Origin: Thermoplasmata archaeon
Lineage (GTDB): Archaea; Thermoplasmatota; Thermoplasmata; Thermoplasmatales; Thermoplasmataceae
Length of the DNA stretch: 27,263 nt
Reading direction: 5' to 3'
Assembly: GCA_021846695.1 (NCBI GenBank)
Contig: JAJZWN010000015.1
Location: 1-27,263 of the forward strand
Part shown: positions 1-7,088 of the stretch, piece after piece
Position numbering within the stretch: the stretch's first letter is position 1
How the letters are laid out: each line of letters opens with the position of its first letter
Program-made: the position numbers and the translations under genes
The notes under the pieces: generated by a model
Database searches by the model: none
What the model saw: the letters and a program-made list of their open reading frames with translations, nothing else
What the model was told of the DNA's origin: nothing

Positions 1-87
1 AAATACAGGGCATTCTTAAAGAATTTAAAGGATGGCTACAGAAGGAAACACAATTATTATAAGAGGTCGATGATAAATGTCTCATGA
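1..87 (+). pseudogene. C-terminal fragment of ISH3-like transposase (copy A)
   Basis: Reading frame 1 is open from the window edge to a TGA at 85-87 and ends KRSMINVS. The same ending (DRSMHNVS and stop) recurs at 4129-4155, each followed by the same roughly 20 bp of non-coding sequence, so this is the 3' end of an insertion-sequence transposase whose body lies outside the window. The ISH3-like assignment comes from the N-terminal fragment at 2618-2866, which I think belongs to the same element; that link is inferred. Confidence 0.5.
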
Positions 88-107
88 AATAGAAACATTT
101 TTGTTTA
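67..107 (+). repeat. IS right-end repeat, copy A
   Basis: About 41 bp holding the last transposase codons and the outer end of the element. It is nearly identical to 4135-4175; the shared core reads AATGTCTCATGAAAT, then A/G, then GAAACATTTTTGTTTA. Both copies point the same way and flank the 0.28-2.33 kb cassette. From 108 to 280 I see no gene, only the hairpin at 201-222. Confidence 0.75.
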
Positions 108-200
108 AGAATCACTATCCAACATCAAAATCGAGTCGAAGAGTGGTTATTCTTACTAACGGCCTCAAGGGTCAAGTTGCATAACAGCCGCCTCCGATTC

Positions 201-222
201 TCACAGCTATATCGTCATATAG
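201..222. other. Perfect hairpin, 9-bp stem with CGTC loop
   Basis: Arms CAGCTATAT and ATATAGCTG are perfect reverse complements around the 4-nt loop CGTC. A GCCT/AGGC pair (about 188-191 and 223-226) could extend it with bulges. It lies 58 bp beyond the stop codon of the minus-strand gene at 281-1906 and next to an IS remnant. It could be a transcript-end structure, an IS200/IS605-type end hairpin or part of a small RNA; the sequence does not decide. Confidence 0.45.
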
Positions 223-280
223 CTGAGGCTAAATAAGGTTTTTCATGATTTCTAACTTTAATAATTGGAAAATTATTTAA

Positions 281-1906
281 CTATAAAAGGAATAATAATA
301 TTATAACAAATGATAATAATAAAGGTATTAATCTTGTATAAATAAAACTATTTTTACTTTTAACAAAATTGTTTTTAAATAGATTATTAATATCATTATT
401 ATTAATAGAATTTATATATTTATCATCGAATACTTCAAATGAATGACTGTCTTGATCATATTTCTCAATAACCACACCGTATATTTGGTATGGTTTTACC
501 GATGGGTCTGCAATTTTATTATTATCACCTTTTGTGATTATCTTACCATTCTTAAACCCAATTATTCTATGACACACAAACCTTGCTTTAGGTATAGCAT
601 TGTAAATAAACGATGGTTCATATAATATAATGTCCCCAATTTTATAATCATAATAGTTTTTTATCGGTTTAACAATTAGGTAATCATTTGAATTTATTTC
701 AGGATACATACTTCTACCAAGTGCATTATATATAGTTAAATTATTATATTTAAGATACTTATATAACTGTTTTTGTTTGAAATTTTCAATATAAAATGAT
801 CTAAGGTTATTCATTATGATAATAATAGGATAAAGTAAAGAGATTAATAACAAAATGCCCAGATATAATATTTCCATATTTCTTATACCTGAATTCTGTG
901 CAATTAGTACAAATAATACTATTCCATTAGCCAATGAAGAGAACACCAATTCGTCAAATTGAAAAATTTTTTTATATATAGCATTATAAAAAAATGCAAT
1001 GTATATTATTATAGTAACTATATCAAATAAATAAGTAAAATGATACCAGATTAGACTATGTTTTTCCAATAAACTCGATTCTATAGTAAATGCAACCAAA
1101 AATGCATAGATGGATAATATAAAACCACTTATTATTAACTTTAATGAATAAAATTTTTCATTAAAATAATTAAGTTTTCTATCTTTATCAAACAATGAAT
1201 TCAACAGGGTATAAAAGATTAGAAAAGAAGTGCCAGATGCTATTGAAGTGCCAAGCATCTCCAGTAAAAGTTGTGGTAATATTATATTTATATTACCCAT
1301 CTCTATTAGATGGACTAAAATTGGAGTGGTTATAAGACTATCACTAATGATAATACCAATAGTTGGAATTAGAAATAAAAAAGAACCTATATACATCTCT
1401 GTGAGGAATATCATATTTCTTATTATTATGAGTGAGGGAATATTCTTTAAATGAACGTTTATAGATAAATTTTTATTAGTTTTTAATATTTCATTTAGTA
1501 GATGTGGATAGTGAAATATTATTAAGCTAAATAAAGAATATATAATAAAAAACAATAGGAAGATGAAAACTCCGAATAAAAATGTGTTATCTGCGTCTGA
1601 TTTGTTTAATTCATCACGTTCTTTCTCTTTAAAGAGGGTAATCATTCTCGCTACAAAAGTTAAATCTACTATAGACCCTAATAAGAGCTGTGTTTTATTG
1701 CCTGAAGATTTTTTAAAACATAAGAAACTATTTATCATTATCAGTAAACCAAGAAATATGACTCCCGTTACAGAATATCTTACTATTCCATTTAAATAAA
1801 CTAATGGAAAAATAGATAAATACTCTAAAATTATAATAACCATAAAAAATATAGAAAAATACTTAGTTAAAAACAATATGATTTTATATGATTTATGATG
1901 AAACAT
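281..1906 (-). CDS. SpoIIM/DUF95-like membrane protein fused to Sec11-type signal peptidase
   Basis: A 541-aa polytopic membrane protein. Residues 1-60, 105-135 and 158-370 are strongly hydrophobic. Residues 160-235 follow the SpoIIM (DUF95) pattern: an RN start (163-164), a long hydrophobic hairpin, then PQLLLEMLGTSIASG (211-225), comparable to the family's PHG-x-x-E-x-x-A motif. Residues 390-485 are an archaeal/Sec11-type S26 signal peptidase domain with catalytic Ser399 (GRSM), His446 (CHRI) and Asp461 (TKGDNN); a C-terminal membrane helix spans 524-541. It lies 54 bp downstream of the small hydrophobic protein gene on the same strand, so the two are probably co-transcribed. DUF95 membrane proteins are typical of circular-bacteriocin loci, and a related S26 protease (TraF) cyclises the RP4 pilin. 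I infer a processing enzyme, possibly a cyclase. The S26 call is firm; the SpoIIM call is moderate. Base composition is far more AT-rich than the core genes, suggesting transfer. Confidence 0.8.
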   Translation of the reverse strand: MFHHKSYKIILFLTKYFSIFFMVIIILEYLSIFPLVYLNGIVRYSVTGVIFLGLLIMINSFLCFKKSSGNKTQLLLGSIVDLTFVARMITLFKEKERDELNKSDADNTFLFGVFIFLLFFIIYSLFSLIIFHYPHLLNEILKTNKNLSINVHLKNIPSLIIIRNMIFLTEMYIGSFLFLIPTIGIIISDSLITTPILVHLIEMGNINIILPQLLLEMLGTSIASGTSFLIFYTLLNSLFDKDRKLNYFNEKFYSLKLIISGFILSIYAFLVAFTIESSLLEKHSLIWYHFTYLFDIVTIIIYIAFFYNAIYKKIFQFDELVFSSLANGIVLFVLIAQNSGIRNMEILYLGILLLISLLYPIIIIMNNLRSFYIENFKQKQLYKYLKYNNLTIYNALGRSMYPEINSNDYLIVKPIKNYYDYKIGDIILYEPSFIYNAIPKARFVCHRIIGFKNGKIITKGDNNKIADPSVKPYQIYGVVIEKYDQDSHSFEVFDDKYINSINNNDINNLFKNNFVKSKNSFIYTRLIPLLLSFVIILLFLL

Positions 1907-1960
1907 ATTAATAGCACTCTACATTTTTAATTAAAAACTAAAAATGAAAACTTAAGCATG

Positions 1961-2314
1961 TCATAACGAAGCTACGATCACCCCAGCAAGAATAACTAAT
2001 CCCCACGGACCCAACCAAGCGAGTATAGTTTCATCTGCTATAGTTTCCGCAGCCATTTTACCCAAAACATCCCCCACCGTTATGCGACTTAATATCGCAG
2101 CTGCTAGACCAGAGTTCCCAAATAATGCTGTCAATCCAAGAGCTGTAGATTGAAAACTTATTAGTCCTTTAGAGTATGCTATTATAATGGTACCACTATT
2201 AAGACTAACCCCAAAATTGGTAGTCACAAACAATAACAAAAAACCAGCCACGGACAAAGTTAATATAAAATATATCAACTTTTTGTCTATATTAATTTTC
2301 CTTTCAACATACAT
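1961..2314 (-). CDS. Small hydrophobic, circular-bacteriocin-like precursor (candidate)
   Basis: Starting at ATG 2314 the protein has 117 aa; an in-frame ATG at 2329 would give 122 aa. I prefer 2314 because the AT-rich TATA stretch (2330-2346) is centred about 24 nt upstream, fitting a leaderless mRNA. A charged N-terminus (YVERKINIDKK) is followed by one long hydrophobic helix, then an uncharged Gly/Ala/Leu/Ile-rich region with SKGLISFQSTALGLTALFGN, a short amphipathic segment (GDVLGKMAAETIADE) and a hydrophobic C-terminus ending AWLGPWGLVILAGVIVASL. Leader-plus-hydrophobic-multihelix precursors of this size are seen in class I circular bacteriocins such as AS-48. The next gene is a DUF95-like/signal-peptidase fusion. 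No family match can be confirmed by eye; it could also be a small membrane protein, holin-like peptide or pilin-like substrate. Confidence 0.6.
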   Translation of the reverse strand: MYVERKINIDKKLIYFILTLSVAGFLLLFVTTNFGVSLNSGTIIIAYSKGLISFQSTALGLTALFGNSGLAAAILSRITVGDVLGKMAAETIADETILAWLGPWGLVILAGVIVASL

Positions 2315-2329
2315 AATACTATATAACAT

Positions 2330-2346
2330 TTATATATATATATAAA
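2330..2346 (-). promoter_or_regulatory. TATA-rich promoter of the small hydrophobic gene
   Basis: A near-palindromic run of alternating T and A ending in TAAA, lying directly upstream of the annotated gene. Its centre is about 24 nt from the ATG at 2314, the spacing expected between an archaeal TATA box and a leaderless start. Being nearly symmetrical it could also fire toward the plus strand. Confidence 0.5.
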
Positions 2347-2376
2347 TGTTTTGGTTATGGTGGCTTTGGGGCAATA

Positions 2377-2532
2377 TTATTCTAGGTACAGTTCCCCGGA
2401 ATCCTTGATCATCCCAGGGCCTGTGTGCCTAATGTAGCTGTACTGCCTGAGGTTGTGCATGTTGATTTTCAGTATCTCTTTCGTCTTATTTCTCAGAGCA
2501 GACTCTCCATATGCCTGACTAATAGCAGTAAC
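2377..2532 (-). pseudogene. C-terminal fragment of a DDE transposase
   Basis: The minus strand is open for about 50 codons ending in a TAA at 2377-2379. It encodes a basic tail with YGESALRNKTKEILKINMHN and NLRQYSYIRH, which resembles the end of DDE transposases (small residue, then RNKT..E..K.N.HNLR). There is no start codon and a stop lies a few codons upstream (2557-2559), so only the 3' end survives. It is unlike the IS256 and ISH3-like fragments nearby and probably marks a third element. The family is not resolved. Confidence 0.45.
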
Positions 2533-2617
2533 TATAATTGTTAAATCCTGCAACAATTAGGACTAATAAAATTATAGTGTCAGCCAGAGTTAAAATCGTG
2601 GGAATTAATTCTGAGTT

Positions 2618-2866
2618 ATGAGAAACAAAACAATCCCCCAGATAAATAATGTTATTGCAGATAAAAAGTTTTTCTCCTCCTCACTGAAGAGTATATTCCC
2701 TGTTACGCCACAGTCCAGCTATTCATCAGGGGATATTATTCATGTAATAAGGAATGCAATATCCTCAAGGGAGTATATTGAAACATATGTCATGAACAGT
2801 AATCATAATCATATTCCCTCAGCAGACACAGTATTCAGGAGGATAAAGAACATTGCATCAGGGTTA
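2618..2866 (+). pseudogene. N-terminal fragment of ISH3-like transposase (copy B)
   Basis: Starts at ATG 2618 and gives about 83 residues before IS256-type sequence begins at 2867. Visible features are a GDIIHVIRNAISSREYIETY helix and IPSADTVFRRIKNI, comparable to the ISH3-family N-terminus (DIYEVL...GNTVLYHLR). The last eight codons of what appears to be the same gene reappear at 4129-4155 beyond the inserted element, so the middle was lost during or after the insertion. Family assignment is from memory of ISH3 proteins and is moderate. Confidence 0.5.
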
Positions 2867-2892
2867 TGTATCATATTTTGTGTAAATATAAA
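2867..2892 (+). repeat. Left terminal inverted repeat of the IS256-type element
   Basis: Begins TGTATCATATTTTGTGTA and ends TATAAA. It is the inverted match of 4102-4127 and has a direct copy at 25709-25734 differing at two positions. Confidence 0.75.
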
Positions 2893-2967
2893 CCCCCTGT
2901 TAATAATGAATTGATCATTAAATAACAGGGAGAAATACCTCTTCTGAACTCAAGGAGGCAATAAAAT

Positions 2968-4108
2968 ATGGACTATGACAATATAAACATATCAAATGTA
3001 GAGGATATAATAGAAAAGACAGTTAAAGAGAAGCTGGAAGCACTTACTTATGAAAATAGAGCATGACCAGTATTTAGAGGAGAATCCGGGAATAAAGAAT
3101 GGGTATTATAAAAGAAACTTAAAGACCAAACACGGTGAATTAAAGGAATTATCAGTTCCCAGGAACAGGGATAATACATTCCACAGTGCTATAATAGAAT
3201 CAAATAAGGCAGCAGGCATTGAGGAGCTGATAACATCACTGTACTCAAATGGAGTATCCACAAGGAGAATATCTGCCATATCAAAGGATATATTCAATAA
3301 CAGGTATTCCCCATCATCAATATCCAGGATAACAGATTTAGCATTGGAGGAGGTAAACAGATTTATCAACAGGAAGCTTGACAAAAGATACATAGCTGTA
3401 ATGTTAGATGGACTGTTCTTCTACCTTAGGAGGGAAACTGTTGGCAGGGATCCTGTAATATTTGCATTAGGAATAAAGGAATCAGGAGAGTATGAGATAT
3501 TAGGATTTTATCTTACAATTAAGGAATCACATAATAACTACAAGGACGTTTTAGAGGATCTGTACAGAAGGGGATTGAAGGAATCATTGTTATTCATAGT
3601 AGATGGAATTACAGATTTAGATGAGGAGGTAATGAAGATATACCCAGGTAGTGGCTCCCAGCTGTGCACTACTCCAGGGGATTGAAATCAAGGGTAAAGG
3701 AAAGGGATATGGAAATAATAGAGGATGCAAATAAAATGTTTAAATGCAGCAATAAGCAGGAGGCTATAATAAGATTCAATGAACTTAAGGATAAGTGGAA
3801 TGGCAGGTATCCAAATGTAATATACAATACTAAGAGAAAGCTAGGGCAGTTATTAAGATTCTATGATTATCCCTCTAAAATAAGGAATTCACTTAAATCT
3901 ACAAATGAGATAGAGAGATTGAATAGGGAAATAAGAAGAAGAATAAAAGTAATATCATCATTCCCTGATGAGGACTCTGCAATGAAGATGTTCTATTTTA
4001 AATCCATAGAGTTCGATTCCAGGCATGCATTCAGGAAGATGAACGGATACTTTAATTAAATGCCAGGATGAGGTAAAGGAAATGTTCAACAAGAGGTACC
4101 CTTTATAA
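2968..4108 (+). pseudogene. IS256-family (Mutator-type) transposase, three frameshifts
   Basis: The reading starts at ATG 2968, ten bases after AAGGAGG, and runs MDYDNINISNVEDIIEKTVK onward. It shifts frame near 3045 to continue at KIEHDQYLEENPGIKNGYYK, shifts near 3660-3670 just after QLC (family motif QxCxxHxxR, continuing HYSRGLKS) and again near 4059, ending DEVKEMFNKRYPL at 4106-4108. Total length is about 380 codons, normal for the family. DDE residues are visible as D in VMLDGLFFYL, D in LFIVDGITDL and E in STNEIERLNREIRRR. The long intact stretches are 3050-3685 and 3664-4059. Three independent shifts make programmed frameshifting unlikely. Confidence 0.85.
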
Positions 4109-4127
4109 ATACACATAATATGGTACA
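4102..4127 (-). repeat. Right terminal inverted repeat of the IS256-type element
   Basis: On the minus strand it begins TGTACCATATTATGTGTA and ends TATAAA, matching the left end at 22 of 26 positions. Confidence 0.75.
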
Positions 4128-4128
4128 C

Positions 4129-4175
4129 GATCGTTCGATGCACAATGTCTCATGAAATGGAAACATTTTTGTTTA
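4129..4175 (+). repeat. ISH3-like transposase tail and right end, copy B
   Basis: Codons DRSMHNVS and stop (4129-4155) plus the following end sequence to 4175, nearly identical to 67-107. This is what remains of the 3' end of the element interrupted at 2866/2867. It runs into the promoter region of the second signal-peptidase gene. Confidence 0.65.
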
Positions 4176-4201
4176 ATAATATATATAACATCAGACAATT
4201 T

Positions 4202-4258
4202 ATGCATCAAAAAAATATTCAAAATACATTATTGCAGGGGTTTTTATTTCGCTCATGA
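4202..4258 (+). other. Frameshifted 5' end (or short leader ORF) of the S26 protease gene
   Basis: ATG 4202 opens an 18-codon frame (MHQKNIQNTLLQGFLFRS) whose TGA overlaps the ATG at 4255 as ATGA. One extra A in the A7 tract at 4209-4215 would instead join ATG 4202 to the downstream frame and give MHQKKYSKYIIAGVFISL, completing a membrane helix and resembling the MFHHKSYKII start of the 541-aa paralog. A TATA-like stretch (4177-4189) lies upstream. I favour a slipped A tract over a true leader peptide, but cannot exclude a base-calling error. Confidence 0.5.
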
Positions 4259-5052
4259 GCTTTCTTTTTGCATGGGCCATAGAAGTTTTATTGATTACAA
4301 GAAATATCACACTGATATGGCTCAAGCTCTTCTACTTTATTGGTTTATATATGCTTGTTGTTGATTTAATAATTGTTTTTAAATTGATCAAAGACCGTTT
4401 TATGTCTCCACTGGAGTATTTCAGTCTTTATTTTTATATTTCATTGTTTCTATTTGGTGTAGTAACCACGAAAACAATATATTCTTCATTATGGTATCTT
4501 ATATCATTTGGCACAATTTCCACCTATTTTCTATTATATTCATTAGCTAACTTATTTAACATTAATAATAAAATAGGTAAAATAGACAATAACTTCTTCT
4601 ATGTAATAGCGAGGGGCAAAAGCATGAAGCCAACTATAATGCCAGGGGATATGCTTGCTATCAGGAGGGTTAATAGCATAAATGAATTGAGTGTCGGTGA
4701 TATTATAACATACAGAGCATCTTCCATATATTCCCCTTTAAATAACTCAGGGATGGTAACGCATAGGATATATGAAATTAGAAGGGATAAAATATTCACC
4801 AAAGGAGATAATAATGCATCTATTGACCCTCAAACAATATATTTAGATAATATTGTGGGCCTTGTAGTAGCAAAATTAACATACATAACAAATAAGGTAA
4901 AAACACTGGAAATTATAAAAAAGGATGAAATAATTGAAAAGGAATTGCCAGATATTAAAAATTTAAACCCGGTTATTAAGCATCATAATTTACTTCATGA
5001 ATTTTCTCTGATACTAATATCATTCGTAATAATTATCATAGTGTTAGCTTAA
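4255..5052 (+). CDS. Sec11-type signal peptidase I-like membrane protease
   Basis: 265 aa from ATG 4255. Four or so hydrophobic segments (residues 1-100) precede an S26 domain with catalytic Ser123 (GKSMKPT), His170 (THRIYE) and Asp185 (FTKGDNN), and a C-terminal helix (about 247-265). The archaeal Sec11-like enzyme cleaves signal peptides at the membrane. The layout of membrane segments, S26 domain and tail helix is the same as in the last 240 residues of the 541-aa fusion at 281-1906, so the two are probably paralogs. The SpoIIM-like part is absent here. The real N-terminus may lie at 4202, cut off by a one-base slip. It may be the cell's general signal peptidase or a second processing enzyme for the adjacent cassette; position and paralogy favour the latter only weakly. 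Confidence 0.85.
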   Translation: MSFLFAWAIEVLLITRNITLIWLKLFYFIGLYMLVVDLIIVFKLIKDRFMSPLEYFSLYFYISLFLFGVVTTKTIYSSLWYLISFGTISTYFLLYSLANLFNINNKIGKIDNNFFYVIARGKSMKPTIMPGDMLAIRRVNSINELSVGDIITYRASSIYSPLNNSGMVTHRIYEIRRDKIFTKGDNNASIDPQTIYLDNIVGLVVAKLTYITNKVKTLEIIKKDEIIEKELPDIKNLNPVIKHHNLLHEFSLILISFVIIIIVLA

Positions 5053-5101
5053 AATTGAGATTCGTAATATATTATATATTTTGATTGCATTACAATAACT
5101 G

Positions 5102-5719
5102 ATGAAAGCCGAAGTTTTTAAGGCGGGCAATATCAAAAAACTCAAAAAAAATTTTAACGACATTAACGATTCTGAAAAACCTGTATATGCAATGGTAATC
5201 AACCTATTTGATGCATTTCCAGAGCGCATATCTGTTATAAAAGTTTACAGGGACAGCGACATAGACCTGAAAATAAGGATGGGAAATAAGGACTATAAAT
5301 ATATAAAAATTCTGACCTCCAGTGATGGTATGTTTGAAATCATGAAACTCCCGCTTGAGGAACGAAAAATAGGCAAAACCAGCCTCTATGATCTGATTCA
5401 CAGGGACATGGATGAGGGGAATCAGCTTTCACGTGGAACAAGAAATGAAATACTGAAATACATAGATTTTAACAGAAACAGGAAAAAACTTCTTTATATA
5501 CTGAATGATAAAGAGAACAACAGCCATTATATTATGAAGGAATCAACAATAAAAGATATAGTCCTTCATGATATTGAATACATGTATGCCAGGGATAGTT
5601 CCTACAGGGTTTACAACGGCACTGTGCCTGTTAAATTCATAAACGATTACTGGACCGGCTATCTGAAAAGGCGGAAAAAAACAGAAAAGGACGTGTGGAA
5701 ATCATTGATTACTGGATGA
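5102..5719 (+). CDS. Conserved-looking hypothetical protein
   Basis: 205 aa, soluble, lysine/arginine-rich, with no motif I recognise. It begins MKAEVFKAGNIKKLKKNFND and ends with a basic KRRKKTEKDVWKS segment. The N-terminal half (residues 25-75) alternates hydrophobic and charged residues like a small alpha/beta domain (PVYAMVINLFDAFPERISVI). A TATA-like stretch at 5069-5080, about 28 nt before the ATG, supports the start. Codon use matches the core genes downstream rather than the AT-rich island upstream, so I place the island border at about 5.05 kb. No function is proposed. Confidence 0.75.
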   Translation: MKAEVFKAGNIKKLKKNFNDINDSEKPVYAMVINLFDAFPERISVIKVYRDSDIDLKIRMGNKDYKYIKILTSSDGMFEIMKLPLEERKIGKTSLYDLIHRDMDEGNQLSRGTRNEILKYIDFNRNRKKLLYILNDKENNSHYIMKESTIKDIVLHDIEYMYARDSSYRVYNGTVPVKFINDYWTGYLKRRKKTEKDVWKSLITG

Positions 5720-5822
5720 TTACATGGCAGCAGGGAGCCCTGAATTTTCCAGGTCTGCAATGGTATTATAAAGGTTAACATCCAATACCAAAAATTATTA
5801 AAGTTATTGATTATACGCAATT

Positions 5823-7088
5823 ATGGATTATGATGTTGATGTGGCAGTGATTGGTGGGGGCCTTGCCGGAATTTCAGCGGCAATTACCGCTGCAAATAAG
5901 GGCCTTTCTGTTATAGTTCTTGAACGTGGTGAGCATTCCGGGTCAAAGAACGTATCAGGCGGAAGGATGTATGTTCATTCCCTTAAGAAACTTCTGGGGC
6001 CAAAATTCAAAGATGCACCACTTGAACTACCAATAAAGAAAGAGACATTTGAGATTTACACCGGAGAAAAGAAGATAAGTTTTTCATTCGAAAATAAGGA
6101 GACTGAAAACAGTTATTCTATACTGAGATCAAAGTTTGATGCATGGTTCGCATCAGAAGCTGAAAATCTGGGTATCCCTATATCATACTCCACGCTTGTT
6201 AGCGGTATTGATCGCGAGGATGGAGGCCTTGTATTGAGAAGCGACAGGGGAGATATAAGAACACCACTGGTAATAGAAAGTGATGGTGCTGCTGCATTTG
6301 CATCCAGGTACCTCGGACTTGTTAAGGAAAAGAAATTTCCCATGCAGCCTGTTGAAAAAATTGAGGATAACCCGGATTTCATGCCAAAGCAGTTCATGGT
6401 GGGAATTAAAGAAATAATAGACAAAAAAACACAGGGGGATTACGGTGAGGCTAGAACTATTCTGGGTCTTTCCGATGGCATAAAGGGTGGTGGTTTCTCC
6501 TATACAAATAAAGAAACAACCTCTATCGGGCTTACACTGAAGCTGGATTCGCTGGAAAAGCATAAAGAGAAGGCTTTTAACATAATTGAGGATTTCAGGG
6601 AAAAACTTGGGATAGATGGAAAACTGCTTGAATATTCCGCTCATTTGATACCATTTTACCGCTTTGACAGCCTGCCCCCCAGATATGCGGATAATTTAAT
6701 GGTTACAGGTGATGCTGCAGGATTTCTTATCAATGATGGCTTCACAATCCGTGGCATGGATAATGCCATAGAATCTGGAAGGATTGCAGGAGAGGCTGCT
6801 AAGAAAATATTCGATTCCGGAAATTTCAGTGATACCTTCATCTATGAACAGATGCTGGAGGATAGCTTTATACTGAAGGATATGAAAGCAGCTTCAAGGA
6901 TATCGACACTGTTCGGCAATGAGAGGACTTTTGATGCATACCCGAAAATGATGGCCGGGATCATGGAGAGAATGTTCTCTGTTACTGATAACCCCCGGGA
7001 TAACATAAAAGATGTTATACGTGGTGAGGTTAAAAAGAACGGTATTGGATACTATACACTTATAGAAGATATGCTGAAGGTGATATGA
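5823..7088 (+). CDS. fixC: FixC-type electron-transfer flavoprotein-quinone oxidoreductase
   Basis: 421-aa FAD-dependent oxidoreductase that takes electrons from electron-transfer flavoprotein and passes them to quinone at the membrane. The N-terminal dinucleotide-binding motif is GGGLAG (G11-x-G13-x-x-G16), with an acidic residue E34 at the end of strand 2. VSGGRMY (45-50) and the second FAD motif VTGDAAGFLINDGFTIRGMD (294-313) are family hallmarks. It overlaps the ferredoxin-like fixX by four bases (ATGA), so the two are translationally coupled. A TATA-like AATTATTAAA (about 5793-5802) is 26 nt before the ATG, suggesting a leaderless mRNA. The ETF subunits FixA/FixB are not in the window. 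The acyl-CoA dehydrogenase at 10.8 kb is a plausible electron source. Confidence 0.9.
   Translation: MDYDVDVAVIGGGLAGISAAITAANKGLSVIVLERGEHSGSKNVSGGRMYVHSLKKLLGPKFKDAPLELPIKKETFEIYTGEKKISFSFENKETENSYSILRSKFDAWFASEAENLGIPISYSTLVSGIDREDGGLVLRSDRGDIRTPLVIESDGAAAFASRYLGLVKEKKFPMQPVEKIEDNPDFMPKQFMVGIKEIIDKKTQGDYGEARTILGLSDGIKGGGFSYTNKETTSIGLTLKLDSLEKHKEKAFNIIEDFREKLGIDGKLLEYSAHLIPFYRFDSLPPRYADNLMVTGDAAGFLINDGFTIRGMDNAIESGRIAGEAAKKIFDSGNFSDTFIYEQMLEDSFILKDMKAASRISTLFGNERTFDAYPKMMAGIMERMFSVTDNPRDNIKDVIRGEVKKNGIGYYTLIEDMLKVI

Larger units (their letters stand above)
2867..4127 (+). mobile_element. IS256-family insertion sequence, about 1.26 kb, inactivated
   Basis: Bounded by 26-bp imperfect inverted repeats (22 of 26 positions match) at 2867-2892 and 4102-4127, beginning TGTATCATATTTTGTG on the left and TGTACCATATTATGTG on the right. 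Size and the single Mutator-type transposase fit the IS256 family. No 8-9 bp target duplication is visible (CATCAGGGTTA on the left, CGATCGTTCGATG on the right), and the element interrupts an ISH3-like transposase gene whose middle is missing, so an adjacent deletion is the simplest explanation. A solo left end of the same element is at 25709-25767. Confidence 0.8.

Noticed and set aside
3106..3393. 95-codon minus-strand reading frame
   Set aside because: It lies opposite the transposase reading, whose family motifs (GYYKR, VPRNRDNTF) are clear; the antisense frame shows no motif.
3640..3700. Programmed frameshifting in the IS256-type transposase
   Set aside because: IS256-family transposases are normally made from one frame, and three separate shifts occur here, so decay or base errors explain it better.
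6183..6644. 153-codon minus-strand reading frame inside fixC
   Set aside because: Antisense shadow of an intact, motif-bearing gene; cysteine- and phenylalanine-rich composition without any domain.
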